From contig NZ_JACLAU010000006.1 of assembly GCF_014230305.1 (NCBI RefSeq), forward strand, positions 62,001 to 126,000: DNA of 64,000 nt, written 5' to 3'. Below the pieces are notes generated by a model. The model was given only the letters and a program-made list of their open reading frames with translations, did no database searches and was not told the DNA's origin. Source of the DNA: Novosphingobium aerophilum. Lineage in GTDB: Bacteria; Pseudomonadota; Alphaproteobacteria; Sphingomonadales; Sphingomonadaceae. A program made the position numbers and the translations under genes. Shown here piece after piece: positions 8,706 through 18,228 of this stretch (its first letter is position 1; each line of letters starts with the position of its first letter).

Positions 8706-10040
8706 ATGGGTATCATGACCGAAAGCCAGGCCAAGGCTATCCTGACGAAGGTCGTCGGGCTGTCGAAGGCCGATCAATGCACCGCCCAACTGGGTGGATC
8801 GACCCGCGGCAACATCCGCTTCGCGCTGAACAACGTCTCGACCAGCGGCGTGCTCGACAACATCGAGCTGGCCGTCCAGGTCGCCTTCGGCAAGCGGGTC
8901 GGCACGGCCACGATCAACCAGTTCGACGATGCGTCGCTTGAACGGGTGGTCCGCCGCGCCGAGGAGCTCGCCCGGCTGGCACCCGAAAATCCCGAGTTCA
9001 TGCCGGTGGTCGACAAGCAGACCTTCACCGCCACCCCAACCTTCAGCACCGGCACCGCCGGGATCACGCCGGAGTACCGGGCCAAGGTGGCGGCGGAATC
9101 GATCGATGCCTGCAAGGGGGCCAATCTGGTCGCCGCCGGCTATCTCGAGGATGAGGCCGGCTTCGTCGCTTTCCTCAACAGCCGCGGCAACTACGGTTAC
9201 CAGACCGCGACCAGCACCGATTACACCTGCACGGTGCGCACCGCCGACGGCCGGGGTTCGGGCTGGGTCGGTCACAACGTCCAGGACATCGCCCAGTTCA
9301 ACGCCGCCGAGGACGTCCGCGTCGCGATGCGCAAGGCCAGCGCCTCGGCCGAGGCCAAGGCGCTCGAGCCGGGCAAGTACACCGTGATCCTCGAACCCGC
9401 CGCCGCGGCCGGGCTGATCTCGTTCATGATGTTCTTCTTCGATGCCCGCTCGGCGGACGAGGGGCGCAGCTTCCTGTCGAAGAAGGGCGGCGGCAACAAG
9501 CTGGGCGAGCAGGTCTATGGCCCGCAGGTCAACATGTTCACCGATCCGGCCTACCCCGGCGCCGCGGTTTATCCGTGGGACGATGACGGGCTGCCGCGCC
9601 AGCGCATGCCGATCATCGAGAACGGCAAGGTCGCGAACCTCAACTACAGCCGCTACTGGGCCCAGAAGCAGGGCCGTCCGGCCATGGCCCGGCCGGGCAA
9701 CATCATCATGACCGGCGGCACCAAGTCGACCGCGGACCTGGTCCGCACCACCGAGCGCGGCATCCTGGTGACCCGCACCTGGTACATCCGCATGGTCGAT
9801 CCGCAGACCGTGCTGCTCACCGGCCTGACCCGCGACGGGACCTTCTATATCGAGAACGGCCAGATCCGTTATCCGATCAAGAACTTCCGCTTCAACGAGA
9901 GCCCGGTGATCATGCTCAACAACGTCGAGGAATTCGGCAAGCCGGTGCGGGTCAAGAGCGACGAGGCCGACACCACCATGGTGATCCCGCCGATGAAGAT
10001 CCGGGACTTCACCTTCACCTCGCTGTCGGATGCGGTCTGA
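8706..10040 (+). CDS. TldE/PmbA-like partner of TldD
   Basis: 444 aa. This TldD/PmbA superfamily protein lacks the HExxxH zinc site seen in its neighbour, as expected for the non-catalytic TldE subunit. Typical features include STSGVLDNIELAVQVAFGKR near the N-terminus and the C-terminal region RTTERGILVTRTWYIRMVDP. It begins MGIMTESQ without an evident signal peptide, unlike the upstream TldD. If the two form a complex, it must either be co-exported by hitch-hiking on the Tat substrate or stay inside with an unprocessed partner. Its 3' end overlaps the DUF4159 gene by 11 bases. Confidence 0.85.
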   Translation: MGIMTESQAKAILTKVVGLSKADQCTAQLGGSTRGNIRFALNNVSTSGVLDNIELAVQVAFGKRVGTATINQFDDASLERVVRRAEELARLAPENPEFMPVVDKQTFTATPTFSTGTAGITPEYRAKVAAESIDACKGANLVAAGYLEDEAGFVAFLNSRGNYGYQTATSTDYTCTVRTADGRGSGWVGHNVQDIAQFNAAEDVRVAMRKASASAEAKALEPGKYTVILEPAAAAGLISFMMFFFDARSADEGRSFLSKKGGGNKLGEQVYGPQVNMFTDPAYPGAAVYPWDDDGLPRQRMPIIENGKVANLNYSRYWAQKQGRPAMARPGNIIMTGGTKSTADLVRTTERGILVTRTWYIRMVDPQTVLLTGLTRDGTFYIENGQIRYPIKNFRFNESPVIMLNNVEEFGKPVRVKSDEADTTMVIPPMKIRDFTFTSLSDAV

Positions 10041-10770
10041 CGGCAGGACCGGCGCGCGCGGCGGGCTCAGTCGCGCGCAGGTCCTGCGGCTGCTCGGGGG
10101 CGGGCTGATGGCGTGCGGGGTTGCCGCGGCAACCCCGCTGCGCGCCGCCGCCGGCCGCTATGACTTCCGCTTCACCCGGCTGCGTTACCAGTCGGGCGAC
10201 TGGGACGTCGACCAGCGGATGCCGGCGAACCTGATCACCGCGCTGATCGATTACACCAACTTGCGGGTGGATCCGGTCGAGCACGTGGTCGACCTGGCCG
10301 ATCCGAAGATGCTCACGGCCCCGTTCTGCTACCTCGCGGGACACAAGCTGGTGGAGTTCTCCGCGGCCGAGCGGCGCAATTTCGCCCGCTATGTCCGCAG
10401 CGGCGGCTTCGTCCTGGTGGATGACTGCAACCACGATATCGACGGCCTGTTCGCCCGGTCCTTCGAGGCCGAGATGGGCCGGATCTTCGGGCCGAAGGCG
10501 CTGCAGACCCTGCCCCGGGGCCATCCCCTGTACCGCAGCTTCTTCAAGTTCGACGGCCCGCCCAACACCGCGCTCGAACTGAACGGCTGGGGGGACGACC
10601 TGGTCCACGATTACCTCAAGGGCATCACGATCGATGGCCGGCTCGGCCTGCTCTACAGCAACAAGGACTATGGCTGCGAATGGGACTACGATTGGCGCAA
10701 CAAGCGCTTCCTGGCCGAGGACAACACCCGGTTCGCGGTCAACATCGTGATCTATGCGCTGACGTCGTGA
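10030..10770 (+). CDS. DUF4159 domain protein
   Basis: 246 aa. An N-terminal hydrophobic stretch (VLRLLGGGLMACGVAAATPL) looks like an export signal. The rest matches the DUF4159 pattern: FTRLRYQSGDWDVDQRMPAN, SGGFVLVDDCNHD and RGHPLYRSFFKF, a glutamine-amidotransferase-like alpha/beta fold with no proven enzyme activity. In other bacteria DUF4159 proteins sit beside MoxR/DUF58/BatA genes, as here. The start overlaps the TldE gene and the MoxR gene follows after 35 bases. Confidence 0.8.
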   Translation: MRSDGRTGARGGLSRAQVLRLLGGGLMACGVAAATPLRAAAGRYDFRFTRLRYQSGDWDVDQRMPANLITALIDYTNLRVDPVEHVVDLADPKMLTAPFCYLAGHKLVEFSAAERRNFARYVRSGGFVLVDDCNHDIDGLFARSFEAEMGRIFGPKALQTLPRGHPLYRSFFKFDGPPNTALELNGWGDDLVHDYLKGITIDGRLGLLYSNKDYGCEWDYDWRNKRFLAEDNTRFAVNIVIYALTS

Positions 10771-10805
10771 GCGACCGCGCCACGGCCACCTGAAGGAACC
10801 AGGAC

Positions 10806-11801
10806 ATGAACGACATCAGCGAAGCCGATATCGCGGTGCAGCTCGATCGGCTGGCGCAACTGCGCGGGGCGATCGGCCAGGCCATCGTGGGCCAGGACGA
10901 GGTGGTGGAACAATTGCTGATCGGCCTCCTGGCTGGGGGCCACTGCCTGCTCGAGGGCGTCCCGGGACTGGGCAAGACCCTGCTCGTCCGCTCGCTCGGC
11001 GAGGCGCTGAAGCTGGATTTCCGGCGGGTCCAGTTCACCCCCGACCTGATGCCGAGCGACATCCTCGGGACCGAGCTGCTCGAGGAGGATCACGGCACCG
11101 GCCATCGCCACTTCCGCTTCCAGCAGGGCCCGATCTTCACCAACCTGCTCCTGGCCGACGAGCTCAACCGCACCCCGCCGAAAACCCAGGCCGCGCTGCT
11201 CGAAGCCATGCAGGAGCGGACGGTCAGCTATGGCGGGACGACGTACCGGCTGCCGGCCCCGTTCTTCGTCCTGGCGACGCAGAACCCGCTCGAACAGGCC
11301 GGGACCTACCCGCTGCCCGAGGCGCAGCTTGACCGTTTCCTCCTGCATATCCGGGTCGACTATCCGACCGAGCACGAGGAGTTCGCGATCCTGGCCCAGA
11401 CCACCGGGGCCAAGCCGCCCGCCGTGCCCGCGGTGATGGCGGGGGAGGCCGTGCTGACGCTCCAGCAATGGGTGCGCGAGGTTCATTTCGGCGATGACCT
11501 GCTGCGTTGGGTCACCCGGATCGTCCGCACCAGCCGCCCCGGCGAGGGCGCGCCCGAAGCGGTCCGCACCTATGTCAAATGGGGCGCCGGGCCCCGCGCC
11601 GGGCAGGCGCTGGTGCTGGCGGCCAAGGCCCGGGCCCTGCTGCACGGCCGCCTCGCCGCCACGCGCGAGGACATCGTCGCCCTGGCCGCCCCGGTCATGC
11701 GCCACCGCCTGCTCCTGTCCTTCGCGGCCGAGGCCGAAGGGCGCAGCGCCGACGAGGTGGTGGCCGAGCTGGTGCGCGCCGTGCCCTTCCCGGCGGACTG
11801 A
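10806..11801 (+). CDS. MoxR family AAA+ ATPase
   Basis: 331 aa. Walker A is GVPGLGKT (51-58), Walker [10 protein letters not shown] (Asp118/Glu119), and the sensor region reads [22 protein letters not shown], which is diagnostic of MoxR. A ribosome site (AAGGAACC) precedes the ATG at 10806. MoxR ATPases act as chaperones with VWA or DUF58 proteins to activate enzymes or assemble complexes at the membrane. The following DUF58 gene supports that pairing. It lies within the TldD-led operon. Confidence 0.93.
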   Translation: MNDISEADIAVQLDRLAQLRGAIGQAIVGQDEVVEQLLIGLLAGGHCLLEGVPGLGKTLLVRSLGEALKLDFRRVQFTPDLMPSDILGTELLEEDHGTGHRHFRFQQGPIFTNLLLADELNRTPPKTQAALLEAMQERTVSYGGTTYRLPAPFFVLATQNPLEQAGTYPLPEAQLDRFLLHIRVDYPTEHEEFAILAQTTGAKPPAVPAVMAGEAVLTLQQWVREVHFGDDLLRWVTRIVRTSRPGEGAPEAVRTYVKWGAGPRAGQALVLAAKARALLHGRLAATREDIVALAAPVMRHRLLLSFAAEAEGRSADEVVAELVRAVPFPAD

Positions 11802-11821
11802 GACCCGGTCGGGCCGCCGCG

Positions 11822-12715
11822 ATGATCGATCTGGTCCCCCCTGACGTGCGCAGCCGGCTGAAGGGCCTGCGGATCGTCACGCGGCGCGCGGTCGGCGCCC
11901 ACGGGCTGGGCCTGCACCGCAGCCACGCGCGGGGCGCCGGCCTGGAGTTCGCGCAGTACCGCGCCTACGAACCCGGCGACGAGCTGCGCCAGATCGACTG
12001 GAAGCTTTATGCCCGGTCCGACAAGTTCTTCGTGCGTGAGGCCGAGCGGGAAAGCCCGGTCGCGGTCTGGGTGCTGCTGGATACCAGCGCGTCGATGGGG
12101 CACGTGGACGAGACCCGTCCGGGCCAGACGCGGTTCGCAGCGGCACGCGGTCTGGCTGCCTGCCTCGCCGAGCTGGCCGTGCAGCAGGGGGACCGCTTCG
12201 GTCTGATGGCCCTGGGCGAGGAGGGACTGCGGCTGGTCCCGCCGGGCAGCGGCCCCCGCCAACGCGACCGCCTGCTGATCGAACTGATGGCGCTGCGCCC
12301 GTCGGGCGGGTTCCTGCCGGCCGACCGGATGGGCCCGCTGTGGGAGCGGATCGGTCCGCGCGATCTGGTCGTGCTGATCAGCGACTGCTTCGAGGAGGCC
12401 GCCGCGGACCTTGCCACGAAGCTGGCGGCGGCAGGACGCGAAGTGCTGGTGATCGAGCTGCTCACCCCGGACGAGCGCGACTTCCCCTTTGCCGGCGGGC
12501 ACCGCTTCCGCGATCCGGAAACCGGGCACGAGCTGCTGGGTGATGGAGCAGCGCTGCGGGCCGAGTTCCTCGAGCGCTTCGGGGCCGCCCGCGCCGCACT
12601 GCGCGCGCGCTTCGCCGCGGCCGGGGTGCGGCATGTCGATCATGTCACGGACCTGCCGCTCGACCTGCCGCTCCGCCGGCTGTTCGCAGCCCACGCCGCG
12701 GCCGAGTATTCGTGA
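11822..12715 (+). CDS. DUF58 domain protein (VWA-like), MoxR partner
   Basis: 297 aa from the ATG at 11822. The signature DUF58 segment is EFAQYRAYEPGDELRQIDWK with RSDKFFVREAE. It leads into a degenerate von Willebrand A fold with VLLDTSASM (DxSxS metal-binding) around residue 90. It is likely a cytoplasmic, membrane-associated adaptor of the MoxR ATPase. The stop overlaps the GTG start of the next gene (GTGA), a sign of coupled translation. Confidence 0.9.
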   Translation: MIDLVPPDVRSRLKGLRIVTRRAVGAHGLGLHRSHARGAGLEFAQYRAYEPGDELRQIDWKLYARSDKFFVREAERESPVAVWVLLDTSASMGHVDETRPGQTRFAAARGLAACLAELAVQQGDRFGLMALGEEGLRLVPPGSGPRQRDRLLIELMALRPSGGFLPADRMGPLWERIGPRDLVVLISDCFEEAAADLATKLAAAGREVLVIELLTPDERDFPFAGGHRFRDPETGHELLGDGAALRAEFLERFGAARAALRARFAAAGVRHVDHVTDLPLDLPLRRLFAAHAAAEYS

Positions 12716-13869
12716 CCCCGGTGCTGCTGCTGCCCGCCGCCCTGGCGGCGCTCGCGGCCGTGATGCTGCCGCTGGCGATCCATATTGCCCGCCGTTCCGA
12801 ACAGCGCCCGACCGACTTCGCCGCGCTTCGCTGGCTCAGCGCGAAGCCCAGGCCCCGGTCGCGGCTGCGGCTCGACGAGGTCCTGCTGCTGGTGCTGCGG
12901 GTGCTGCTGGTGGCTCTGGTGGTGCTGGTCCTCGCCAGGCCGGCCCTGCGGGGCGGGGCGGGGGAGGGACGCCCCGTCGTGGTGATCTCCGGGGCCGATC
13001 CGGCGCGCGCGCCACTAACCGCCGCCGAACTGCAGCGCGCCCGGTGGCTCGCGCCGGGCTTCCCGCCTGTCGATCGTGGTGCGGTCGCGGGCACACAGCC
13101 GGTCGCCAGCCTGATCCGTGAGCTCGACGCCGGCCTGCCACCCGGCGCGGACCTCACCATCGTCGCGCCCTCGGTCCTGCAGGGGGTCGATGGCGAGCGG
13201 CCCCGTCTGGCTCGCCCCGTGCGCTGGATCGTGACCCCCGGCACCATGCCCGAGCCGCGCGCGGCTGCCGCCGGGCCGCTGCGCCCGGTCCTGCGCCACG
13301 ATGCCGCCCATGCGGCCGAGGCCCGCTATCTGCGCGCCGCCCTGCAGGCCCTGGACCCGGCCGGCTCGCTCCCCAATGAGGGCGATCTGGCAGGGCCGCT
13401 GCCTGACTCGCCGGGCCCGGTGATCCGCCTGGCGGCCGGGGCCTGGCCTGAACCGGTGACCGCCTTTGTCCGGTCCGGAGGGACCCTGCTGGTCTCGGCC
13501 GATAGCGAGGTGCCCGCCCGGGCTGGCCCCGCGGTGGCGCTGTGGCCCGATGCCGAGGGTACAGCCCAGGTCGAGGCGCGCGGGCTGGGCGCGGGGCAGG
13601 TGCTGCGGTTCACCCGGCCGCTGCGGCCCGCCCGCATGCCCGCCCTGCTGGATGGCGATCTCCCTGCGCGGCTGCAGGCCCTGCTGGCGCCGCCGCGCTC
13701 CGCCCCGGCCCGCGCCCTGGCTGCGGACCACGCCCCGCTCTCCACCGGATCGGTCGCGCCCACCCTGCCGCTCCAGGATCTGCGGCCATGGCTGGCCTTG
13801 CTGATCGTCGGCCTGGCCCTCGCGGAGCGCTGGCTCGCGACGGCCCGCACCCGGGCGCCCGGCCCGTGA
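12712..13869 (+). CDS. BatA-like membrane protein (N-terminal double-TM domain)
   Basis: 385 aa, GTG start. The first 75 residues carry the aerotolerance-regulator N-terminal double-transmembrane pattern: hydrophobic helix, then IHIARRSEQRPTDFAALRWL, then RLRLDEVLLLVLRVLLVALVVLVLARPAL. The middle is probably periplasmic and contains a segment similar to the neighbouring membrane protein (AFVRSGGTLLVSADSEV). A C-terminal helix (LRPWLALLIVGLALAERWL) closes the protein. It is the usual third member of MoxR-DUF58-BatA modules. The stop overlaps the next GTG. Confidence 0.82.
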   Translation: MTPVLLLPAALAALAAVMLPLAIHIARRSEQRPTDFAALRWLSAKPRPRSRLRLDEVLLLVLRVLLVALVVLVLARPALRGGAGEGRPVVVISGADPARAPLTAAELQRARWLAPGFPPVDRGAVAGTQPVASLIRELDAGLPPGADLTIVAPSVLQGVDGERPRLARPVRWIVTPGTMPEPRAAAAGPLRPVLRHDAAHAAEARYLRAALQALDPAGSLPNEGDLAGPLPDSPGPVIRLAAGAWPEPVTAFVRSGGTLLVSADSEVPARAGPAVALWPDAEGTAQVEARGLGAGQVLRFTRPLRPARMPALLDGDLPARLQALLAPPRSAPARALAADHAPLSTGSVAPTLPLQDLRPWLALLIVGLALAERWLATARTRAPGP

Positions 13870-15968
13870 GCGCCGACGCGCTGCTGCGCACCTGGACCGG
13901 CCCGGCGCGGCGGCGGCAGTCGACCGGCGATGCGCTGTGGCTGGCCCCGGCGCTGCTGGTCCTCGCCGCGCTGGGCTGGCGGCTGGGCGGGACCGCTGCC
14001 GCGCTCGGCCTGTTGGCGACGGGCCTCGCGGGTGGGGCCTGGCTGGTCCGGCGCCGGCTGCAGCGCCTTGATGAACGCTGGCTGGTCCGACGGTTCAATG
14101 CCTTGCGCCCGGACCTGGAAGACAGCGCCGCCCTGCTGTTCAGCGCTCCCGACCGGCTCAATCCGCTGGAGCGGTTGCAGCGGGCGCGGATCGAGCAGCG
14201 CCTCGGCGCCGGTCGGCCCGAGGATCTGGCGGCGGACTGGCGGCGCGGACCCTTGCTGGCGCTGTGGGGCGCGGCCCTGATCGCCGCCGCGCTGCTGATG
14301 CTGTGGCCGTCACGCGCCGGTCGTCCGGTCCATCTGGCCCCCAGTGCCGAGCACCTCCCGGTGATCCCGGGGGTGCCCCGGCTGGTGGCACAGAACCTGC
14401 GGGTGGTTCCGCCCGCCTATACCGGCCTGCCGGCGCGCGACCAGGGCGGGCTCGATGCCCGCGTCCCGGTGGGGTCGCGCCTGGAATGGACGCTACGCTT
14501 CGCGCCGCAGCCCGGACAGCCGCGCCTCGGCCTGCTGGCGGGTCCGCCGCTGCCGTTGCGGCGGGATGGACAGGACTGGATGGCCGCGCGGCAGGTCGAT
14601 GCGGCCTTCCTCTACCGGGTCGATCCGGCCGACCCGCGCGCGCCTCTCGCGCCGCTGCATCGCATCGACGTGATCCCCGATGCACCGCCGCAGGTGCGGG
14701 TGATCAGCCCCGCCGCCAGCCTGACGCTGGTCCGGCCCGGCCAGCGCGCCTGGGGCCCGGTCTTCGCCGCGACCGACGACTATGGCGTGGCCGCCCAGGC
14801 CCGACTGCGCGTGACCCTGGCGGTCGGTGAGGGCGAGAACGTCACCTTCAGCGAGCGCGAGATCGCCCTGACCGGATCGGGCCCGGCGCGGGACCGGCGG
14901 TTTGCCCCGACGCTCGACTTCGCGCGACTGGGCTTCGCCGCGGGCGGGGACCTGGTGGTCCAGTTGATCGTGCGCGATACCCGCAGTCCGGGCCCCCAGG
15001 AGACCCGCGGGCCCAGCCTGGTCCTGCGCTGGCCCGCCCCGAAGGCGCCCGAAAGCGCCGGGCTGGAAGGCATGGTCAACACCACGCTCCCCGCCTATTT
15101 CCGCAGCCAGCGCCAGATCATCCTCGATGCCGAGGCCCTGCTGCGGCAGAAGCGGGCGCTGCCGGCGGAGCGCTTCGCCGGGCGGTCCGCGGCGATCGGG
15201 GATGATCAGGCGATCCTGCGTGGTCGCTACAGCCAGTTCCTCGGCGGCGAAGAGGAAACCGCGCCCGAACATGCCGAAGGGGATGGCCACGATCACTCGG
15301 GCGGCTTGCCGCCGGCCCGCCCGGCCGGGTTTGGCGCCCCCGAGGACGTCCTCGCCGAGTTCGGCCATCCCCACGACGATGCCGCCGCCAGCAGCCTCGA
15401 TCCGGCCACGCGGGCGATCCTCAAGAACGCCGTGGACGAGATGTGGGAGGCCGAGCGGCTGCTGAAGCAGGGGCAGCCGGCCGCAGCCCTGCCCCCGGCC
15501 TACCGCGCGCTGCGCTTCATCAAGCAGGTCCAGCAGGCGACCCGGGTGTTCCTCTCGCGGGTGGGGCAGGAGCGGCCGCCGATCGATCCGGCCCGCCGCC
15601 TGACCGGCAAGCGTGACGGGCTGGCCAGCCGGGCCCTGCCGGTCGCCCCGGTCGACAGCGGCGACGGCGAGATCGCGGCCGCCTGGCGGGCGCTTGGCGA
15701 CGGGCCGGGGGCGATCCGGGGAGCGATCGATCTGGCCGGTGTCGAACGCTGGCTGGCGGGCAACCGGGATCGCCTGGCCGATCCGCTGGCGCTCGCCGCC
15801 GCGCTGGATGCGGTGCGGGCCGATCCCGCCTGTGCCCGCTGCCGCGCCGTGCTGCGCGGGCAGCTCTGGCTCGCCCTGGCACGTCCTCCCGCCGGTCTGG
15901 CCCCGCGGCCGCGGCCCGATGCGGCCGGGCAGCGTTACCTGCGCCTGATCGGAGGGCGCGCGCCATGA
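13866..15968 (+). CDS. DUF4175-like large membrane protein
   Basis: 700 aa from the GTG overlapping the BatA-like stop; the frame is open further upstream but no start there fits the overlap pattern. Two hydrophobic segments lie near residues 20-60, and another (LLALWGAALIAAALLMLWPS) near 130. A long extracytoplasmic region follows, with Ig-like strands (LRVVPPAYTGLPARDQGGLDARVPVG) and then a helical, acidic/His-containing stretch (EHAEGDGHDHSGG). The order and size fit DUF4175-type proteins of alphaproteobacterial MoxR clusters. No catalytic motif was seen, so a structural or substrate-binding role at the membrane is likely. Confidence 0.6.
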   Translation: MSADALLRTWTGPARRRQSTGDALWLAPALLVLAALGWRLGGTAAALGLLATGLAGGAWLVRRRLQRLDERWLVRRFNALRPDLEDSAALLFSAPDRLNPLERLQRARIEQRLGAGRPEDLAADWRRGPLLALWGAALIAAALLMLWPSRAGRPVHLAPSAEHLPVIPGVPRLVAQNLRVVPPAYTGLPARDQGGLDARVPVGSRLEWTLRFAPQPGQPRLGLLAGPPLPLRRDGQDWMAARQVDAAFLYRVDPADPRAPLAPLHRIDVIPDAPPQVRVISPAASLTLVRPGQRAWGPVFAATDDYGVAAQARLRVTLAVGEGENVTFSEREIALTGSGPARDRRFAPTLDFARLGFAAGGDLVVQLIVRDTRSPGPQETRGPSLVLRWPAPKAPESAGLEGMVNTTLPAYFRSQRQIILDAEALLRQKRALPAERFAGRSAAIGDDQAILRGRYSQFLGGEEETAPEHAEGDGHDHSGGLPPARPAGFGAPEDVLAEFGHPHDDAAASSLDPATRAILKNAVDEMWEAERLLKQGQPAAALPPAYRALRFIKQVQQATRVFLSRVGQERPPIDPARRLTGKRDGLASRALPVAPVDSGDGEIAAAWRALGDGPGAIRGAIDLAGVERWLAGNRDRLADPLALAAALDAVRADPACARCRAVLRGQLWLALARPPAGLAPRPRPDAAGQRYLRLIGGRAP

Positions 15969-17818
15969 TGTCGGCCCTCTCCACCTTGTCGGCCGAGCGG
16001 ATCGTGGCGGCGGTGCTGGGGCTGGCCGTGCTGCTGGGCTGGGTCCGCCTGGCGCTGTGGCAGCGCGGTGCCGGAGCCGCCGGGGCAGCGCACTGGCGGC
16101 TGGCCGCGCTCGCCGCGCTGCAGCCGCTGGTCGCCGGGGCCCTGTTCCTCACCCTGTTCCCGCCCGCCTGGCAGCATGCCGCCGACGAACTGGTGGTGGC
16201 CACCGCCGGGACTCCGCGCCGCGCCGCCTTCGCCACGCGGGGTCGGCTGGTGGCCCTGCCCGAAGCCCCCCGGCTCGATCGGGCCGAGGCCGTGCCCGAC
16301 CTGGCCACCGCGCTGCGCCGCCATCCCGCCACCCGCCGCCTGGTGGTGCTGGGTCAGGGCCTGGCGCCGCGGGATCTCGATTCCGCGCGGGGCCTGCCGA
16401 TCGTCCACACGTCTCCAGCCGAACCGCCGGGGATCGTCGCCCTGGCCCTGCCAGCGCCGGTCGCCGCCGGAGCCGCCTTCAGCGTCGCGGGCCGGGTGGC
16501 GCCGGCGGCCGGCGCGCGGGTCGAGCTGGTCGATCCGGCCGGGCGTGTCACCGATCGCCAGCCCGTGGCGGCTGACGGCACCTTCCGGCTGAGCGGGACG
16601 ACGCGCGCCGCGGGTACGGCCCGCTTCGCGCTGCGGCTGCGTCAGCCGGGCGGGAGGCTGCAGGAAGAGGCCGATGTCCCGGTCCTGGCCGTGGCCGCCG
16701 CCAAGCCGCGGCTGCTGATCCTGGCCGGGGCGCCGGGGCCGGAGATCAAGTTCCTGCGGCGCTGGGCCAGCGATGCCGGCTTCGCCGTCCAGACCCAGAT
16801 CGCCGCGGGCGGGGGCATCGCCCTGGGGGATGCGCCGATCGCCCTGACGCTCTCCACCCTGAACGGCTATGCTGCGGCCATTGTCGACGAGCGGGCCTGG
16901 GCCGGGCTGGGCACTGGCCGCAGCACCCTGCTCGAGGCGGTGCGCGGCGGGATGGGGCTGGTCCTGCGCAGCGACGGGGACGAGGGGACGCGGGCCTGGT
17001 GGCGCGGGTTTGGCCTGGCGCCCGCCGGACGTGGCGGCGTGGTGCCGGTGGTCCTGCCCGAGGTCGCGGTCGATACGCCGGAGGCGCTCGCCCTGGCCCG
17101 CACCCGGCGGGGCATCGGCACCCGCGATGTTCCGGAGGGGTCCGACCTTGATGATCCTGTCCTTCCGGACGTCACCCGCCTGGGCGGGAAATGGTCGGGG
17201 GTCGATGTGGTGCCGTTCCTGGCCGATGCGGGCGGCAACCCGCTGGCCGCCTGGCGTCCGCTCGGCACGGGGCGGGTCGCCGCCTTCGCCGTGCCCGACA
17301 GCTATCCCCTCGCGCTGAGCGGGCGGGCCGACCTGTTCGCCGACTGGTGGAGCCGCCTGCTCGGCGCGGTGGCCCGTCCGGCCGATGGCCCGGCCCTGAT
17401 CGCCGGGCCGTTCTGGGCAGGTGAGCGGGCGGTGCTGTGCGGCCCGGCGGCCGCCGGGCCAGTGGTCCAGCCGGACGGCACGGTTACGACGCTGGTGCGC
17501 GACCGCGGGGCCGACGGCTGCGCCGGGTTCTGGTCGACCCGGGCGGGATGGCACCAGGCCGGCACCGGCGGGGCGGCTCAGGTGTTCTACGTCCACCCGG
17601 CCGAGGCTATCCCGGCGCTCCGCGCCGGGCGCGATCGCACGGCGACGCTGCAGCTCGCCCGGGGCGCCGGAGCGGCGCCGCAGGGCCGCGGGACGGACAG
17701 CCAGCCGGGGTCGCCCTGGCCGTGGTTCGGGCTGTGGCTGGCCGGCTGCGGCGCCCTGTGGCTGCTGGAACGCAGCACCCGCGGGCGCGGCGGGATGCGC
17801 GCGGGCCCTGTTGCATGA
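15965..17818 (+). CDS. Membrane protein closing the TldD-MoxR operon
   Basis: 617 aa. The start overlaps the previous stop (ATGATG: the second Met is an equally good start). Two N-terminal transmembrane helices and a C-terminal one (WPWFGLWLAGCGALWLLE) enclose a large domain. That domain contains a beta-sandwich section (FSVAGRVAPAAGARVELVDPAG), then a glutamine-amidotransferase-like alpha/beta fold (PRLLILAGAPGPEIKFLRRW). This is the general shape of BatA/DUF4159-associated membrane proteins. No catalytic Cys-His-Glu triad was recognised. It is the last gene before a repeat-rich intergenic region. Confidence 0.6.
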   Translation: MMSALSTLSAERIVAAVLGLAVLLGWVRLALWQRGAGAAGAAHWRLAALAALQPLVAGALFLTLFPPAWQHAADELVVATAGTPRRAAFATRGRLVALPEAPRLDRAEAVPDLATALRRHPATRRLVVLGQGLAPRDLDSARGLPIVHTSPAEPPGIVALALPAPVAAGAAFSVAGRVAPAAGARVELVDPAGRVTDRQPVAADGTFRLSGTTRAAGTARFALRLRQPGGRLQEEADVPVLAVAAAKPRLLILAGAPGPEIKFLRRWASDAGFAVQTQIAAGGGIALGDAPIALTLSTLNGYAAAIVDERAWAGLGTGRSTLLEAVRGGMGLVLRSDGDEGTRAWWRGFGLAPAGRGGVVPVVLPEVAVDTPEALALARTRRGIGTRDVPEGSDLDDPVLPDVTRLGGKWSGVDVVPFLADAGGNPLAAWRPLGTGRVAAFAVPDSYPLALSGRADLFADWWSRLLGAVARPADGPALIAGPFWAGERAVLCGPAAAGPVVQPDGTVTTLVRDRGADGCAGFWSTRAGWHQAGTGGAAQVFYVHPAEAIPALRAGRDRTATLQLARGAGAAPQGRGTDSQPGSPWPWFGLWLAGCGALWLLERSTRGRGGMRAGPVA

Positions 17819-18228
17819 CGGGTTTCGCCTGGGAGGGGACATTCGAACCCTCCCCGGTGCGGACATGATCCGCCCCGCTCCACCACCGTCACCCCTGACC
17901 CTGTTTCCGGCGTCATCCCGACCTCGCGCCCTTCGTCATCCTGAACTTGTTTCAGGATCCATGGTGCCTCACGTTCGGCTCTGGGTTCTCTCGTGCGAGC
18001 TTGCCCCTGCGCTTCATCTCCGGCGGCACAGCCCCGGGGCGCGATGGATCCTGAAACAAGTTCAGGATGACGGCTGAAACAAGTTCAGGATGACGGGATC
18101 AGGCCGTAGGGCAATGTCGCAAAGGCTGAGGTTGAGCAGTGGGGGGGCGTTCTCGGCGGCTCCAGACCAACGTCCGCTCCCCGCCTCTGCCGGCCCCTCG
18201 CGGCATCACCGCAGGGCGTCAGGTCTCC
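17819..18228. repeat. Intergenic region with long inverted palindromic repeat
   Basis: This 410-bp gap has no credible gene. The arm at 17935-17962 (GTCATCCTGAACTTGTTTCA...) is inverted at 18043-18073, and a third partial copy follows in tandem at 18075-18096. The unit, with core CCTGAACTTGTTTCAGGAT, is itself a palindrome. This type of extragenic repeat is common in sphingomonad genomes, from memory. It may also act as a bidirectional transcription terminator between the convergent genes on either side. Confidence 0.7.

Noticed and set aside
8706..10040. Second active zinc protease
   Set aside because: The HExxxH motif found in the neighbouring TldD is absent, as in TldE/PmbA proteins.
17820..17890. 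Possible tRNA gene
   Set aside because: TTCGAAT-like loop and CCACCA-like end exist but on different strands or with mispaired stems; no cloverleaf can be drawn.
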